Shown here: in pieces, positions 15,047 through 23,543 of the stretch
Position numbering within the stretch: position 1 is the stretch's first letter
Layout: every line of letters begins with the position of its first letter
IMG/VR virus record: IMGVR_UViG_3300013129_000007
Location: 1-42,156 of that record
Reading direction: 5' to 3' (one strand)
From: a virus
Length of the DNA stretch: 42,156 bases
Notes under the pieces: model-generated
Told to the model about the DNA's origin: nothing
Seen by the model: only the letters and a program-made list of their open reading frames with translations
Databases searched by the model: none
Made by a program: the position numbers and the translations under genes

Positions 15047-17419
15047 ATGTCTGAAGTAAAAGAAAAAGTGTTAACAATCCCTAGTAAAGCAAAAATAAGA
15101 GTAGTGTGGGAAGATAATCCTGAAAACTACACAAAAGAAAGGTCTAATAGAATAGCAAAATATATTGCTGAAAAATACGATAATAATAACGTACAAGTTA
15201 TCTTTAAACCTAAAAAAGTAACTACGGAAGCAGGTGAAGTCGAAATGACTGTTGCCGATAACGTAATGGACACCAACTACCAAAGAAAACTTTTTAAACA
15301 ATGGGTAACAGATAATAAAGTAGATGTTGATTGGGACAGACTTTTACGTTTAGATGATAAAGTAAATGAAAAACTTTCACAACAAAGAGAAACTGATTAC
15401 AGATATAGGAACTGGTATATAAAAGAATTAGAATGGTCTAATTTCCTTTCTTATGGTGATGGTAACAAAATATCCTTTAAGGAGCTTGAGGGAATTACGG
15501 TAATCACTTCAGAACCTTTAAACATGGGTGGTAAAACAACATTGGCCTTAGATTTATTATTGTTTTTATTCTTTAACACAACCACCAAAGGTAACACTGC
15601 TATCAAAATGTTTAATCTCTTTAGAGATAAAGATGAAGTTTCAGTTAAAGGTAAAGTGGCTATAGATGGTGTTGATTATATCATAGAACGTATTGTCACT
15701 AGAAAATTAAAAAGAGGTGGTAATGAATATACAACAAGGACTGATCTTTCTTTTTATAGAATTTTACCTGATAATACTATAGAAAACTTAGAAGGGGAAC
15801 AACGTAGAGAAACTGAAGAATTTATTAAAAAATCAATTGGTTCGGTAGATGATTTTTTATTAACAATTATAGCTGATGCTGATAATTTGGAAGATATAAT
15901 CCATACTAAACCTACTGAAAAAGGTAGGATTCTTTCTAGGTTTATTGGTTTGGAAGTGATAGAAGATAAAGAAACCATAGTTAAGGATATGAAATCTTCT
16001 TGGGCTAAAAATTTAAAATCAGACCAATATAATATTACCGATTTAAATTCTGAAATAGAAACCCTAAGCAAAAGTATTGAAGAAAAAGAAAAGTCTATTA
16101 TTGATAATGAAATAGAAATTAAATCTTTAACTTCTAGTATTAAATCTTCTACTGAAAAGAAAGAAGTTTTGATTTCTAAAAAAGTAGAAATTGATGGTGA
16201 GGTTATTAATTTAAGACCTGAAGATATTGATAGGGAGATAGATTCTATTGTTGAAAAAGGTAAAAAGAAAAAAGAAGAATACGAATCAGCTAAAGAATCT
16301 TTTGACAAGATGGTTGAGCCTGAATATGATGAAGATTTACATAGAGATTATGTTAAACAAGAAAGAGATTTAAGTTTAGAGGTAGAAAGAGCGAAATCTA
16401 AAATCAAAGAAACCCAAGTAAGAATTAAAAATTTGGAAGAGGGTGAATTTTGTTCTTTATGTAAACAACCTTTAGCTGATGTAGACCATTCTGAAGAAAT
16501 AGAAGAAAATAAAAAATTATTAGAAGAGTTAAACTCAAGTTTAGGTTCTTTAAGTGAGGAGTTACTTGAAATTAATAAATTAGTTTTAGAACAAGATAAG
16601 ATTAAATCTTCTGTATCTGAGTATGATAGAACTTCATTAATGGTTGATAAACTAGAATTAGACTTAGAAAAATTTAGAATAGAAAGAAAAGAAAAATTAG
16701 ACCTTAAAAAAAGGTATGAAGATAATCTAGAAAATATTGAAAAGAACAAAGAACTTGATAGTCAGATTTTAGGTTATAATTCTAAGATATCTAATTTAGA
16801 GGTAGAAAGAACTGGTAAAATTAAATTAGGAGAAAGACTTTCAAACGAGATTGAACAACATAAAACACAAATAAGTAAAAATGAAGAATATATTAAAACA
16901 ATAAAAGCTGAAGAAGAAATAAAATTAATCTTTGAGGTTTACCAAAGAATGGTAGGTAAAAATGGGATTCTTAAAATGATTATGAAAAGTGTTATGCCTT
17001 TAATCAACTCTGAACTAGATAGACTGTTAATTGATACCGCCCCATTTAAATTAGAGGTGGACATTAATGATAAAAAAGAAGTTGAATTTTTGATAACAAA
17101 AGAAAACGAAAAAGGTGAGGTAGTTAAATATCCTGTAAATGAATGTAGTGGGTTTGAGAAGACTGTATCCTCATTAGCTTTAAGATGTGTGATGTCAAAA
17201 ATTAGTTGTCTACCAAAACCTAATATAATTGTATTCGACGAGATATTTGGTAAAGTAGCAAACACAAATTTAGAACTTGTGGGTAACTTTTTCCAAAAAT
17301 GTTCAGAGATGTTCCCTAATATATTTTTGATTACCCATAATGAAATAATTAAAGATTGGGCAACAAAAATAATCACCATCAATAAAAAGAATAATATTTC
17401 ATCATTGTTAATACAATAA
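15047..17419 (+). CDS. Rad50/SbcC/gp46-like recombination ATPase subunit
   Basis: 790 aa. The ATPase head begins near residue 125 (WYIKELEWSNFLSYGDGN) with a Walker A variant ending GGKTT at 161-165. Long antiparallel coiled coils follow, with a zinc hook Cys469-x2-Cys472 (CSLCKQPL) at their tip. The second coiled coil leads to the C-terminal head, with ECSGFEKT in place of the usual LSGGE signature and Walker B IIVFDEIFG (Asp731, Glu732). It pairs with the nuclease at 12036 to resect DNA ends. The first 120 residues are an extra N-terminal domain not seen in SbcC or T4 gp46. Confidence 0.9.
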   Translation: MSEVKEKVLTIPSKAKIRVVWEDNPENYTKERSNRIAKYIAEKYDNNNVQVIFKPKKVTTEAGEVEMTVADNVMDTNYQRKLFKQWVTDNKVDVDWDRLLRLDDKVNEKLSQQRETDYRYRNWYIKELEWSNFLSYGDGNKISFKELEGITVITSEPLNMGGKTTLALDLLLFLFFNTTTKGNTAIKMFNLFRDKDEVSVKGKVAIDGVDYIIERIVTRKLKRGGNEYTTRTDLSFYRILPDNTIENLEGEQRRETEEFIKKSIGSVDDFLLTIIADADNLEDIIHTKPTEKGRILSRFIGLEVIEDKETIVKDMKSSWAKNLKSDQYNITDLNSEIETLSKSIEEKEKSIIDNEIEIKSLTSSIKSSTEKKEVLISKKVEIDGEVINLRPEDIDREIDSIVEKGKKKKEEYESAKESFDKMVEPEYDEDLHRDYVKQERDLSLEVERAKSKIKETQVRIKNLEEGEFCSLCKQPLADVDHSEEIEENKKLLEELNSSLGSLSEELLEINKLVLEQDKIKSSVSEYDRTSLMVDKLELDLEKFRIERKEKLDLKKRYEDNLENIEKNKELDSQILGYNSKISNLEVERTGKIKLGERLSNEIEQHKTQISKNEEYIKTIKAEEEIKLIFEVYQRMVGKNGILKMIMKSVMPLINSELDRLLIDTAPFKLEVDINDKKEVEFLITKENEKGEVVKYPVNECSGFEKTVSSLALRCVMSKISCLPKPNIIVFDEIFGKVANTNLELVGNFFQKCSEMFPNIFLITHNEIIKDWATKIITINKKNNISSLLIQ

Positions 17420-17434
17420 CTATTATTATCTTTG
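17405..17434 (+). promoter_or_regulatory. Bacteroidota-type promoter (TTG-N19-TATCTTTG)
   Basis: TTG 17405-17407, 19-base spacer, TATCTTTG 17427-17434, matching TAnnTTTG. It lies in the last codons of the gp46-like gene and would give the next gene a leader of about 20 bases that includes GATATTTAT at 17440. Confidence 0.65.
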
Positions 17435-17461
17435 TTGAAGATATTTATATAAAAAAGGGGT

Positions 17462-17890
17462 ATGGAAAATAAAAGGTTTATGATTATTATTTTAGGTTCA
17501 TCAAGAGGGATTGATTCTGACCTAAATGAAATTGCTGATGGTGAATATGGTGTTAACTATGTTGATGGTAATGGTATTTTTATTGCAACTTTTTATAGTA
17601 ATCTTAACACACTTGAAATACATGAATTGTTAGTTGATAGACCAGCATTTCTATTGTTTGATATTTCTAAAGATACACACGCTGTCAACCTACCAACAAA
17701 ATATTATAAAGGGTTATTCCCTGAAATAGATGAGGTGTTACCAAAAGTAAAAACTGAACCTAAAGTTACTAAAAAGAAAGTTGAAAGTGACTTGATTAGT
17801 ATTGATCAAATCTTAGATAAGTTAAGAGAAAATAATTTTGATACATCTTGTTTAACAGAAAAAGAGAATGAAATTTTGAAAAATTACTAA
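17462..17890 (+). CDS. Hypothetical protein
   Basis: 142 aa with its own promoter. The N-terminal 80 residues look like a small alpha/beta domain (RFMIIILGSSRGI, FIATFYSN, RPAFLLFDIS). The C-terminal half is a Lys-rich linker (KVKTEPKVTKKKVE) and a helical end. No family recognised. It precedes the sigma-factor unit. Confidence 0.55.
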   Translation: MENKRFMIIILGSSRGIDSDLNEIADGEYGVNYVDGNGIFIATFYSNLNTLEIHELLVDRPAFLLFDISKDTHAVNLPTKYYKGLFPEIDEVLPKVKTEPKVTKKKVESDLISIDQILDKLRENNFDTSCLTEKENEILKNY

Positions 17891-17905
17891 AAGTTATTAT
17901 ATTTG
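17876..17905 (+). promoter_or_regulatory. Bacteroidota-type promoter for the sigma-factor unit
   Basis: TTG 17876-17878, 19-base spacer, TATATTTG 17898-17905. It should start transcripts about 20 bases before the TTG start of the next gene and carry on into the sigma gene. Confidence 0.7.
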
Positions 17906-17930
17906 TAAAAACTTTTAAAAATTTCAAACT

Positions 17931-18326
17931 TTGGACTACGAAAAAATAATTAAATCAGGTGAAAGAGTTGATTGGTATGGTGTACAAGTACCACAAGAAT
18001 TAATTACACCCTCAGTTTTAATGTGGTGTGAACCTTTGTTACATGAGATAGATGTTTTAGAGGCAGAACTAAACGACCTTAAAGGCACAGAAAAAGAAAA
18101 AAGAAAGAACACAATAAATTTATTATTAAATAACATTAAAAAGGCCCCTTACAATTTGAATGGTGACTTTTATTTAATAAAGAAAAAAAGATATGAAGCT
18201 GAATTAAAGCAAGAAGACGAAGAAAAAAGTAAAAAGAATAAAAAGAAAACTGTTACTAAGACAACTAAAATAAATAGTGATAAGTCTACAAAAAACAGTA
18301 ATTTAATTTTTGGAAAAAATAAATAG
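17931..18326 (+). CDS. Hypothetical protein with Lys-rich tail (TTG start)
   Basis: 131 aa from a TTG start. No ATG gives a complete N-terminal domain, and the promoter 26 bases upstream fits. Residues 1-50 contain DWYGVQVPQELITPSVLMWC, then a coiled-coil-like helix. The last 40 residues are a very basic Lys/Thr/Ser tail (KSKKNKKKTVTKTTK) likely to touch nucleic acid. It directly precedes the sigma-factor ATG. Function unknown. Confidence 0.5.
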   Translation: MDYEKIIKSGERVDWYGVQVPQELITPSVLMWCEPLLHEIDVLEAELNDLKGTEKEKRKNTINLLLNNIKKAPYNLNGDFYLIKKKRYEAELKQEDEEKSKKNKKKTVTKTTKINSDKSTKNSNLIFGKNK

Positions 18327-18330
18327 CTAT

Positions 18331-19146
18331 ATGGTTACGAATAAAAAATACATCGACACATCTGAAGACAGCATTTCAAACTACCTAAAAGAGGTTAGAA
18401 AAATTAATGTTTTAACTCCTGAAGAAGAACTTGAGTTAACTAAAAAAATAGCTGAGGGAGACCAAAAGGCTATCGACGCATTGGTTAATGCGAATTTACG
18501 TTTTGTTATTTCAATAGCAAAAGAATATCAAGGACAGGGATTACCACTTGTAGATTTAATTAACGAGGGTAACTACGGTCTTATTAAGGCAGCAAGAAAG
18601 TTTGACCACACCCGTGGTTTTAGATTTATTTCTTACGCTGTTTGGTGGGTTAAACAATCCATCTTACAATCCCTTTGTGATAACTCTAGAATGGTTAGAC
18701 TACCAGTTAACATCACAAATCAGTTATCAAAAATCAAAAAAGAAATAGCTTTATTTGAACAAGAAAACCATAGATTACCTGTTGATGGTGAAATGGACCT
18801 TTCTGTTTTAAATCACCCTACATGTGGTTCTTTGAATGAGAAGATAAACGAAGATGGTGATGAGGTATTGGATGTTATTCCTGATAACACTTTTGAAAGA
18901 CCTGATGATGATATTTATTCTGAAGAAATCCTTAAAAATCAATTAGAAAAAACTCTTTCAGTATTGAGTGATAGAGAGAAGGAAATCGTTAGTATGTATT
19001 TTGGTCTTGATGGTCAACCTATGACTTTGGAACAAATTGGTGAGGAATATGGTTTAACTAAAGAACGTATTAGACAAATCAAAGAAAAGAGCCTTAGAAA
19101 GTTAAGAGCTAATTCAGAAAATCTTTTTGAATTTATTTACAAATGA
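18331..19146 (+). CDS. Primary-type sigma-70 factor
   Basis: 271 aa from the ATG at 18331; the TTG at 18310 would overlap the previous gene needlessly. There is no region 1.1. Region 1.2 is SISNYLKEVRKINVLTPEEE; regions 2.1-2.4 run through NANLRFVISIAKEYQGQGLP, DLINEGNYGLIKAARKFD and FRFISYAVWWVKQSILQSL; region 4.2 is LEQIGEEYGLTKERIRQIKE. The architecture resembles the short primary sigma of Bacteroidota, with region 3 reduced. It probably directs host RNA polymerase to phage promoters, and the window's promoters fit that class. Base composition is less AT-rich than the neighbours. Confidence 0.92.
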   Translation: MVTNKKYIDTSEDSISNYLKEVRKINVLTPEEELELTKKIAEGDQKAIDALVNANLRFVISIAKEYQGQGLPLVDLINEGNYGLIKAARKFDHTRGFRFISYAVWWVKQSILQSLCDNSRMVRLPVNITNQLSKIKKEIALFEQENHRLPVDGEMDLSVLNHPTCGSLNEKINEDGDEVLDVIPDNTFERPDDDIYSEEILKNQLEKTLSVLSDREKEIVSMYFGLDGQPMTLEQIGEEYGLTKERIRQIKEKSLRKLRANSENLFEFIYK

Positions 19147-19148
19147 TT

Positions 19149-19178
19149 TTGCCAATTAAAATCTAACCCTTATATTTG
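19149..19178 (+). promoter_or_regulatory. Promoter of predicted small RNA (TTG-N19-TATATTTG)
   Basis: TTTTG ending at 19151, 19-base spacer, TATATTTG 19171-19178. It begins immediately after the sigma-factor stop and points at the short stretch that ends in a strong terminator. Confidence 0.7.
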
Positions 19179-19182
19179 TATT

Positions 19183-19264
19183 ATAAACGATGAGATAATT
19201 AAATGTTCTTCTTGTCAGAATACATGATAGAACAGCCACGGTCAGAATACCGTGGTTTTTTTTT
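19183..19264 (+). ncRNA. Predicted small RNA of about 80 nt downstream of the sigma gene
   Basis: A consensus promoter and a strong terminator enclose about 80 bases without a convincing gene. A 10-base direct repeat GTCAGAATAC occurs twice, once in the body (from 19214) and once starting in the terminator stem (from 19241). The only frame (ATG at 19203) would have to read through the terminator hairpin, so an RNA product is more likely than a peptide. Confidence 0.5.
19236..19264 (+). terminator. Rho-independent terminator
   Basis: Seven-base-pair GC-rich stem CCACGGT (19236-19242) with ACCGTGG (19249-19255), 6-base loop CAGAAT, then nine Ts. It also separates the + strand unit from the convergent minus-strand gene that ends at 19263. 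Confidence 0.9.
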
Positions 19265-19658
19265 ATGGTACAAATATTTGTAATTGACCAGCACTTACTG
19301 TAAAATCAGGTTTTTTCATTACAGTAATAGTAACCAAATTCCAATGATTGGTATCCAACTTTTCAGGACTAACAACCACGTTTAAATAATCACCACCATC
19401 TCTTGAAACAATAAACCTTCTATTTGGCCTAATTTCACCGTCTATAATACTATAAACTATTTGTTCTTTAGCACCATCAAGTAATCTAACAATATCAAGG
19501 TCATATATTTTTTCACCACCACCATGTCTCCATTTTCTTTGAGCGGTGTGACCACCAATATCATGGTATAAATCAAAAGTAAAAGTGATTTCACTACTTA
19601 ATTCGTGAAATTTTTCCTCCCTTAAAATTGTTTCTTTTATTAATGATTTAATATTCAT
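19263..19658 (-). CDS. Hypothetical protein with structural-type N-terminal helix
   Basis: 131 aa. It begins MNIKSLIKETILREE, the amphipathic leader seen in other proteins here (MKNLIKQVLKEE at 23544, MKKYLLKEI at 33702). The core (HTAQRKWRHGGGEKIYDLDI, then QIVYSIIDG, RRFIVSRD, LVTITVM) has the His, Arg and strand order of a small DUF4258/BrnT-like fold, but I cannot confirm that. TATAAATA lies 10 bases upstream of its ATG on the minus strand. Confidence 0.5.
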   Translation of the reverse strand: MNIKSLIKETILREEKFHELSSEITFTFDLYHDIGGHTAQRKWRHGGGEKIYDLDIVRLLDGAKEQIVYSIIDGEIRPNRRFIVSRDGGDYLNVVVSPEKLDTNHWNLVTITVMKKPDFTVSAGQLQIFVP

Positions 19659-19729
19659 ATTTAATAAATATTTATATAAGTAGTAAATTATAGACTTTTA
19701 AGTCAAAATAAATTAAGATTAAAAAAAAA

Positions 19730-20065
19730 ATGATTATGAAAAATTTTATTGAAATGGTTAAAAAGTATAAAATTCACATTTTAGCTACACTATTTTTTAT
19801 TTTTTTTATGAGGTCTTGTATTAAATCAGGTCAAGTGGGAAAATTAGAAAAAGTAAAAACAAGTAATGAAAAAGTTATAGATAGTTTAAATAACCTTATT
19901 AATGGTCAAAGAGATACTATTAATAATATTTCAGAGGTTATTAGACAAGAAAAATTAAAAGTTCATAGAGATTATGATAATTACATTTCTTCTAAAGATA
20001 GAGGGGAACAACTTATGGAATTACACAGAGTTGTTAAGAGTAACATTCAAAACTTAGAAAAATGA
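19730..20065 (+). CDS. Small membrane-anchored coiled-coil protein, spanin-like
   Basis: 111 aa. One N-terminal membrane segment (HILATLFFIFFM, about residues 17-28) is followed by a Cys (RSC) and then a long charged coiled coil to the end. This is the layout of inner-membrane spanin (Rz-type) or other lysis-linked anchors, and cell-wall enzymes lie nearby. A second in-frame ATG 6 bases later is an equally good start. It overlaps the next gene by 4 bases (ATGA). Role inferred from topology only. Confidence 0.5.
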   Translation: MIMKNFIEMVKKYKIHILATLFFIFFMRSCIKSGQVGKLEKVKTSNEKVIDSLNNLINGQRDTINNISEVIRQEKLKVHRDYDNYISSKDRGEQLMELHRVVKSNIQNLEK

Positions 20066-20970
20066 AAAAAATGATTGAATGGGTTAAAGATAACCCTAAT
20101 AGAACTATGTTCCTGTTACCTATTATATTGGTGGCAGGAATTTCTATATCACACGTAGTATCTTGGTATGATATTGCTAACCCTATGAGTTGGGCAATAT
20201 ATCTATCAATAGCTATTGAAGTTGGTGCAATGACAGCTCTTGTTGCAGCAACAAATAGAATTAAAGGCGGGGTTTGGTTTATGTTTGGACTAATCACACT
20301 AATCCAAATGATAGGTAATATTTTTTATTCATTTAAAGAAATAGATGAAAACGGTGAACTATTTAAATCTTGGGTTGAACTAACAGGACCTTTTTGGGAC
20401 TTGTTCTCTGATTCAACAGATATCTCTTCAATGAAAAGATGGTTAGCCTTTTTGGAAGGTGGTTTATTACCTATAATTTCATTAACCTCACTACATTTCT
20501 TTGTTAAATACGAAAAATCTGAACCTAAAAAAGAAGAAAAAACTGATAGTGAACCTATTGACACTAAAAAAGTTTGGAAAAAAGTTAATGAACTTAAAGA
20601 AGAGGGTAAATTACCAATACCACCGACTGAAGAAGAATTAATGGATGAACCTACAGCTTTGGCTTTTACACCTTATGTTGATGAAGAAATTATAGATGAC
20701 GATTTAGTTGAAGGTTTAATAGATTTACAACAACAAGTAAGTGAATTAAGACCAGAATCTACCCAAATTGAAAATGAGGATGACGAACAACCAAATTTGG
20801 TTGAGGAAGAAAATCCTGAAGATGAGTTAATAATACCAATCGAAGAAGAACCTAAATCAGAACCTTTAGAAACTAAATTAGGACCTACTTTAGGGGAACA
20901 ATTAAGTAAAACTTGGAAAAATATTATAAAAAATAGAAATAACAATAATAATAATATTTCTAGATTTTGA
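20062..20970 (+). CDS. Integral membrane protein with acidic cytoplasmic tail
   Basis: 302 aa. About four membrane segments lie in residues 15-160 (MFLLPIILVAGISISHVV, WAIYLSIAIEVGAMTALVAA, VWFMFGLITLIQMIGNIFYS, LPIISLTSLHFFV). The rest is a very acidic, low-complexity tail rich in Glu and Pro, ending in Asn repeats. No transporter family is recognised. The position between a spanin-like protein and an amidase suggests a role at the host envelope. Confidence 0.6.
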   Translation: MKKMIEWVKDNPNRTMFLLPIILVAGISISHVVSWYDIANPMSWAIYLSIAIEVGAMTALVAATNRIKGGVWFMFGLITLIQMIGNIFYSFKEIDENGELFKSWVELTGPFWDLFSDSTDISSMKRWLAFLEGGLLPIISLTSLHFFVKYEKSEPKKEEKTDSEPIDTKKVWKKVNELKEEGKLPIPPTEEELMDEPTALAFTPYVDEEIIDDDLVEGLIDLQQQVSELRPESTQIENEDDEQPNLVEEENPEDELIIPIEEEPKSEPLETKLGPTLGEQLSKTWKNIIKNRNNNNNNISRF

Positions 20971-21563
20971 TAGATACTGAAAAATATAAGTTACCTAAAG
21001 ACAATTATTATAACCAAATCTATAAAAAAACACAAATAGTTATTGGTCATAATAATAGAAAAGATATGAGACATTATAATGCGTGGTTACAAAGACATAA
21101 TGGCAAATATAAAAAAACATCCACCTTTACAATAGACCTAGACGGTAAAATATACCAACACTTTGACCCAAATTATTACTCTGATTTTTTGGAGATAGAC
21201 CGAGACAAGTCAAATATCTCAATACTTTTAGTTAATCCAGGTTGGTTAGATTTAGATGTGAATTATAATATCTATCATGATTGGTTAGGACATACTTATA
21301 GTAAAAAAATAGAAAACATTGTTAATAGAAGTTGGAGGGGCCATGATATTTGGGTTAAATACACTGACGAACAATATACTTCTTTAAAAAATCTAATTAC
21401 AGAACTTTGTAATAGATTTAACATTGAAAAAGAATTCATCGGGTCTAATGTTTATAACGAAAACGTTGATATTTATAATGGAATAACCTTTAGAAGTAAT
21501 TATTCACAAGAAATAAAAGATATTAGTCCGGCTTTTGACATGGACATATTAAAAAACCTTTAA
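20967..21563 (+). CDS. N-acetylmuramoyl-L-alanine amidase-like (Amidase_2) protein
   Basis: 198 aa, TTG start inside the previous stop (TTGA); no nearer start exists. Layout as in Amidase_2/PGRP folds: TQIVIGHNNRKDMRHYNAW, a strand pair with STFTIDLDGKIYQHFDP, ISILLVNPGW, then a helix SLKNLITELCNRFNIEKEF. Such enzymes cut the amide between muramic acid and the stem peptide. The zinc ligands are not all in the usual positions, and the C-terminal SPAFD replaces the common DPGPxF, so activity is uncertain. It could be a virion peptidoglycan protein instead of a soluble endolysin. Confidence 0.6.
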   Translation: MIDTEKYKLPKDNYYNQIYKKTQIVIGHNNRKDMRHYNAWLQRHNGKYKKTSTFTIDLDGKIYQHFDPNYYSDFLEIDRDKSNISILLVNPGWLDLDVNYNIYHDWLGHTYSKKIENIVNRSWRGHDIWVKYTDEQYTSLKNLITELCNRFNIEKEFIGSNVYNENVDIYNGITFRSNYSQEIKDISPAFDMDILKNL

Positions 21564-21564
21564 A

Positions 21565-22146
21565 ATGGACGATAGAAAATTTTTAGAAAAAATAAGACAG
21601 TTACAAAAAAGTGGTAAACAAATTAGTCTTACTGAAATAGAGGATATTAAAACAATCAAAAAAGATAAAATGTTTTTGTTTGAAGAAGATTTGCCTCAAA
21701 CAAATCAAATGGTCACCACTCAAACAGAAGATGCTCAAACTATAGAACCAGACGAACAAAGAGAAGAGGAAAACACTTTTAAAACTACAACAAAAGCTAA
21801 ATTGGTTAAGTTTAATCCAATAAAAGTTTATAAAGAAAATGTTGAATGGTCAGGTTATTTAATTAGAGAAAAAATTAATTGGTATTACTCTTTAGACGAG
21901 ACTACTATCAATGGTGTTAGAGTATCTAGTGGTTGTTTTATAGATACAACAGCATTAATACAGTTAACTGATGAAACTTTAGAAGTACTTAAAAAAGTAA
22001 GTGCTTATTATGATATATGGAGTGAAGCATGGTCCTCCAGATTAACAGGTGGTCCTAATACCGAAGGGGAAACTACTGGGGGTGCTGAACCCACAGGTGA
22101 AACTGGTGGTACTGAGGCTGCTGGTGGAAATCCATTTGGTTTTTAA
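21565..22146 (+). CDS. Hypothetical, probable virion protein with Gly/Thr-rich end
   Basis: 193 aa, no membrane segment. Residues 1-60 are helical, 60-85 polar, 90-150 a compact beta/alpha domain (VEWSGYLIREKINWYYSLDE, VSSGCFIDTTALIQL). The last 30 residues are a Gly/Thr/Glu low-complexity tail ending NPFGF. Short intergenic gaps place it in the structural/envelope operon. Confidence 0.5.
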   Translation: MDDRKFLEKIRQLQKSGKQISLTEIEDIKTIKKDKMFLFEEDLPQTNQMVTTQTEDAQTIEPDEQREEENTFKTTTKAKLVKFNPIKVYKENVEWSGYLIREKINWYYSLDETTINGVRVSSGCFIDTTALIQLTDETLEVLKKVSAYYDIWSEAWSSRLTGGPNTEGETTGGAEPTGETGGTEAAGGNPFGF

Positions 22147-22148
22147 TT

Positions 22149-22961
22149 ATGAAAGGAATTAATTTAAAAGATACTATACTATTTGGTGGCATTTTTGTCC
22201 TAATCATTTTACTTATGATGAGTAGATGTGAAAATAGTAAAATGCAAAAAGACCTGTACGACCAAGTAAGAAAGGCAAACATGGAGATTGTTAAAAATAG
22301 TAAACTGATTAAAGAAAAGGATGGTCAATATTCTAAATTGGTTAATAATTTTAACACACAAAAAGATTTATTAAATCAATTAAAAGAGGAAAATAAGGAC
22401 CTATATAAAACTATTAAAAAGAACGATGAAAAATTGTTAATGATTACCAATACCTTGGTTACATTACAAAAACAAGTTGTTGAAGGTTTTGGTAAATTTA
22501 ACCCAAATGACAGTAATTTAATAGACCTAAGTATAAAGTATCCAAACGACAAAGATTGGTTTATTTCTTGGGATGGTTCTGTACATAAAAAAACGGCTTT
22601 CTTTAGAGGTGATTGGAGTTTTGGTAAACTGCCTTTAAAAATAGTTTTAACACAAACCGAAGATGGTTTATGGAACAGTAGACTTATAGGGCCTGAATGG
22701 TTAGTGGTAGATGATATGAAAATTGATGCATTAGACCCTAAAGAAATGCCACCGAGTCCTTATATACCACAACCAAGAAATTACGGTTTTATTTTAGGTG
22801 GTGGATATATTAGAAGTTTTCCAAACACAACAAATAACGCTTTATCTGTAGGTGTAGGATTTTATTTGAAAAATCATTCTTTGATTATCAATGGAGCAAG
22901 TAACAATACAGTAGGCTTTAATTATTATTATAAGTTTATTAGTTTTAAAAAAAGTAATTAA
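22149..22961 (+). CDS. Membrane-anchored coiled-coil protein with beta-rich C terminus
   Basis: 270 aa. Membrane segment at residues 11-24 (LFGGIFVLIILLMM) with a following Cys (SRC), then a coiled coil to about residue 105, then a globular beta domain. The last 55 residues form alternating strands (YGFILGGGYIRSF, ALSVGVGFYL, NNTVGFNYYYKF) like an outer-membrane barrel fragment. That layout, inner-membrane anchor to outer-membrane contact, suggests an envelope-spanning lysis protein. It is an inference from topology; the family is not recognised. Confidence 0.5.
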   Translation: MKGINLKDTILFGGIFVLIILLMMSRCENSKMQKDLYDQVRKANMEIVKNSKLIKEKDGQYSKLVNNFNTQKDLLNQLKEENKDLYKTIKKNDEKLLMITNTLVTLQKQVVEGFGKFNPNDSNLIDLSIKYPNDKDWFISWDGSVHKKTAFFRGDWSFGKLPLKIVLTQTEDGLWNSRLIGPEWLVVDDMKIDALDPKEMPPSPYIPQPRNYGFILGGGYIRSFPNTTNNALSVGVGFYLKNHSLIINGASNNTVGFNYYYKFISFKKSN

Positions 22962-22963
22962 AG

Positions 22964-23287
22964 ATGGATAAGGAAAATATTAAAAAATTATTAAAAGAGA
23001 TTAGTGACAATAATCACAAAGAAGTTGTAGTTTACGCTCTTGAGGGTTGTCCAGCATGTGAAGAATTAAAAAAGAAATTTGATAATATTGGACTGACTTA
23101 TGAAAATGTTACTATGAACGGTAATGAAAATATGTGGAAAGAACTTGAAGATATGGGTGGTAGTGATTTCGCTCCACAAGTTAAGGTTGAGGGGTATCTA
23201 ATAAAAGAAGATGAGTATGATACTGTAAACGAGTTAATAAGTCAAACTTTAACAAATTTACTAGGAAGAAAAATAATCGTAAGTTAA
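22964..23287 (+). CDS. Glutaredoxin-like thiol oxidoreductase
   Basis: 107 aa with an N-terminal helix, then VVVYALEGCPACEELKKKF holding the active-site Cys-Pro-Ala-Cys, and GSDFAPQVKVEGYLI where glutaredoxins keep the cis-Pro before a strand. Phage glutaredoxins often reduce ribonucleotide reductase, but none is visible here. A strong terminator follows, ending the transcription unit. Confidence 0.85.
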   Translation: MDKENIKKLLKEISDNNHKEVVVYALEGCPACEELKKKFDNIGLTYENVTMNGNENMWKELEDMGGSDFAPQVKVEGYLIKEDEYDTVNELISQTLTNLLGRKIIVS

Positions 23288-23291
23288 AATT

Positions 23292-23318
23292 AACCACCCA
23301 ATGGGTGGTTTTTTTTAT
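23292..23318 (+). terminator. Rho-independent terminator after glutaredoxin gene
   Basis: Eight-base-pair stem AACCACCC (23292-23299) with GGGTGGTT (23303-23310), 3-base loop, T-run to 23317. Followed by the GATATTTAT motif at 23327 and a new small gene. Confidence 0.9.
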
Positions 23319-23370
23319 TTGTGGGTGATATTTATTAAAAAATAATAATCGATTATTAAAAACTCACAAA

Positions 23371-23535
23371 ATGGCAAAAGTATTAAGATACACTGAAGAA
23401 GAATTTGTAACTCTATTAGAAAACATCGTAAAAAGAGTTAAAAAAGAAGAAATGTTAGAGGAAGCTAGAAAAAATAGAAGAGCTAATCTATCAGAAAGAT
23501 TCGAAAGAGAAAGAAGAAATAACCGTAGATCTTAA
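23371..23535 (+). CDS. Small charged helical protein, 54 aa
   Basis: ATG at 23371 follows an A-rich leader. The peptide (MAKVLRYTEEEFVTLLENIV, then an Arg/Glu-rich helix ending NNRRS) is strongly helical and basic at its end. It lies 8 bases before the next gene and heads the structural run. Similar small charged proteins in phages serve as scaffold or DNA-binding factors; no family is recognised. Confidence 0.65.
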   Translation: MAKVLRYTEEEFVTLLENIVKRVKKEEMLEEARKNRRANLSERFERERRNNRRS

Positions 23536-23543
23536 TTCAACCA

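Noticed and set aside
15754-17382. Several antisense frames under the gp46-like gene
   Set aside because: Shadows of a well-identified gene, no start signals and composition dominated by Ser/Phe/Leu as expected for antisense of coiled coils.
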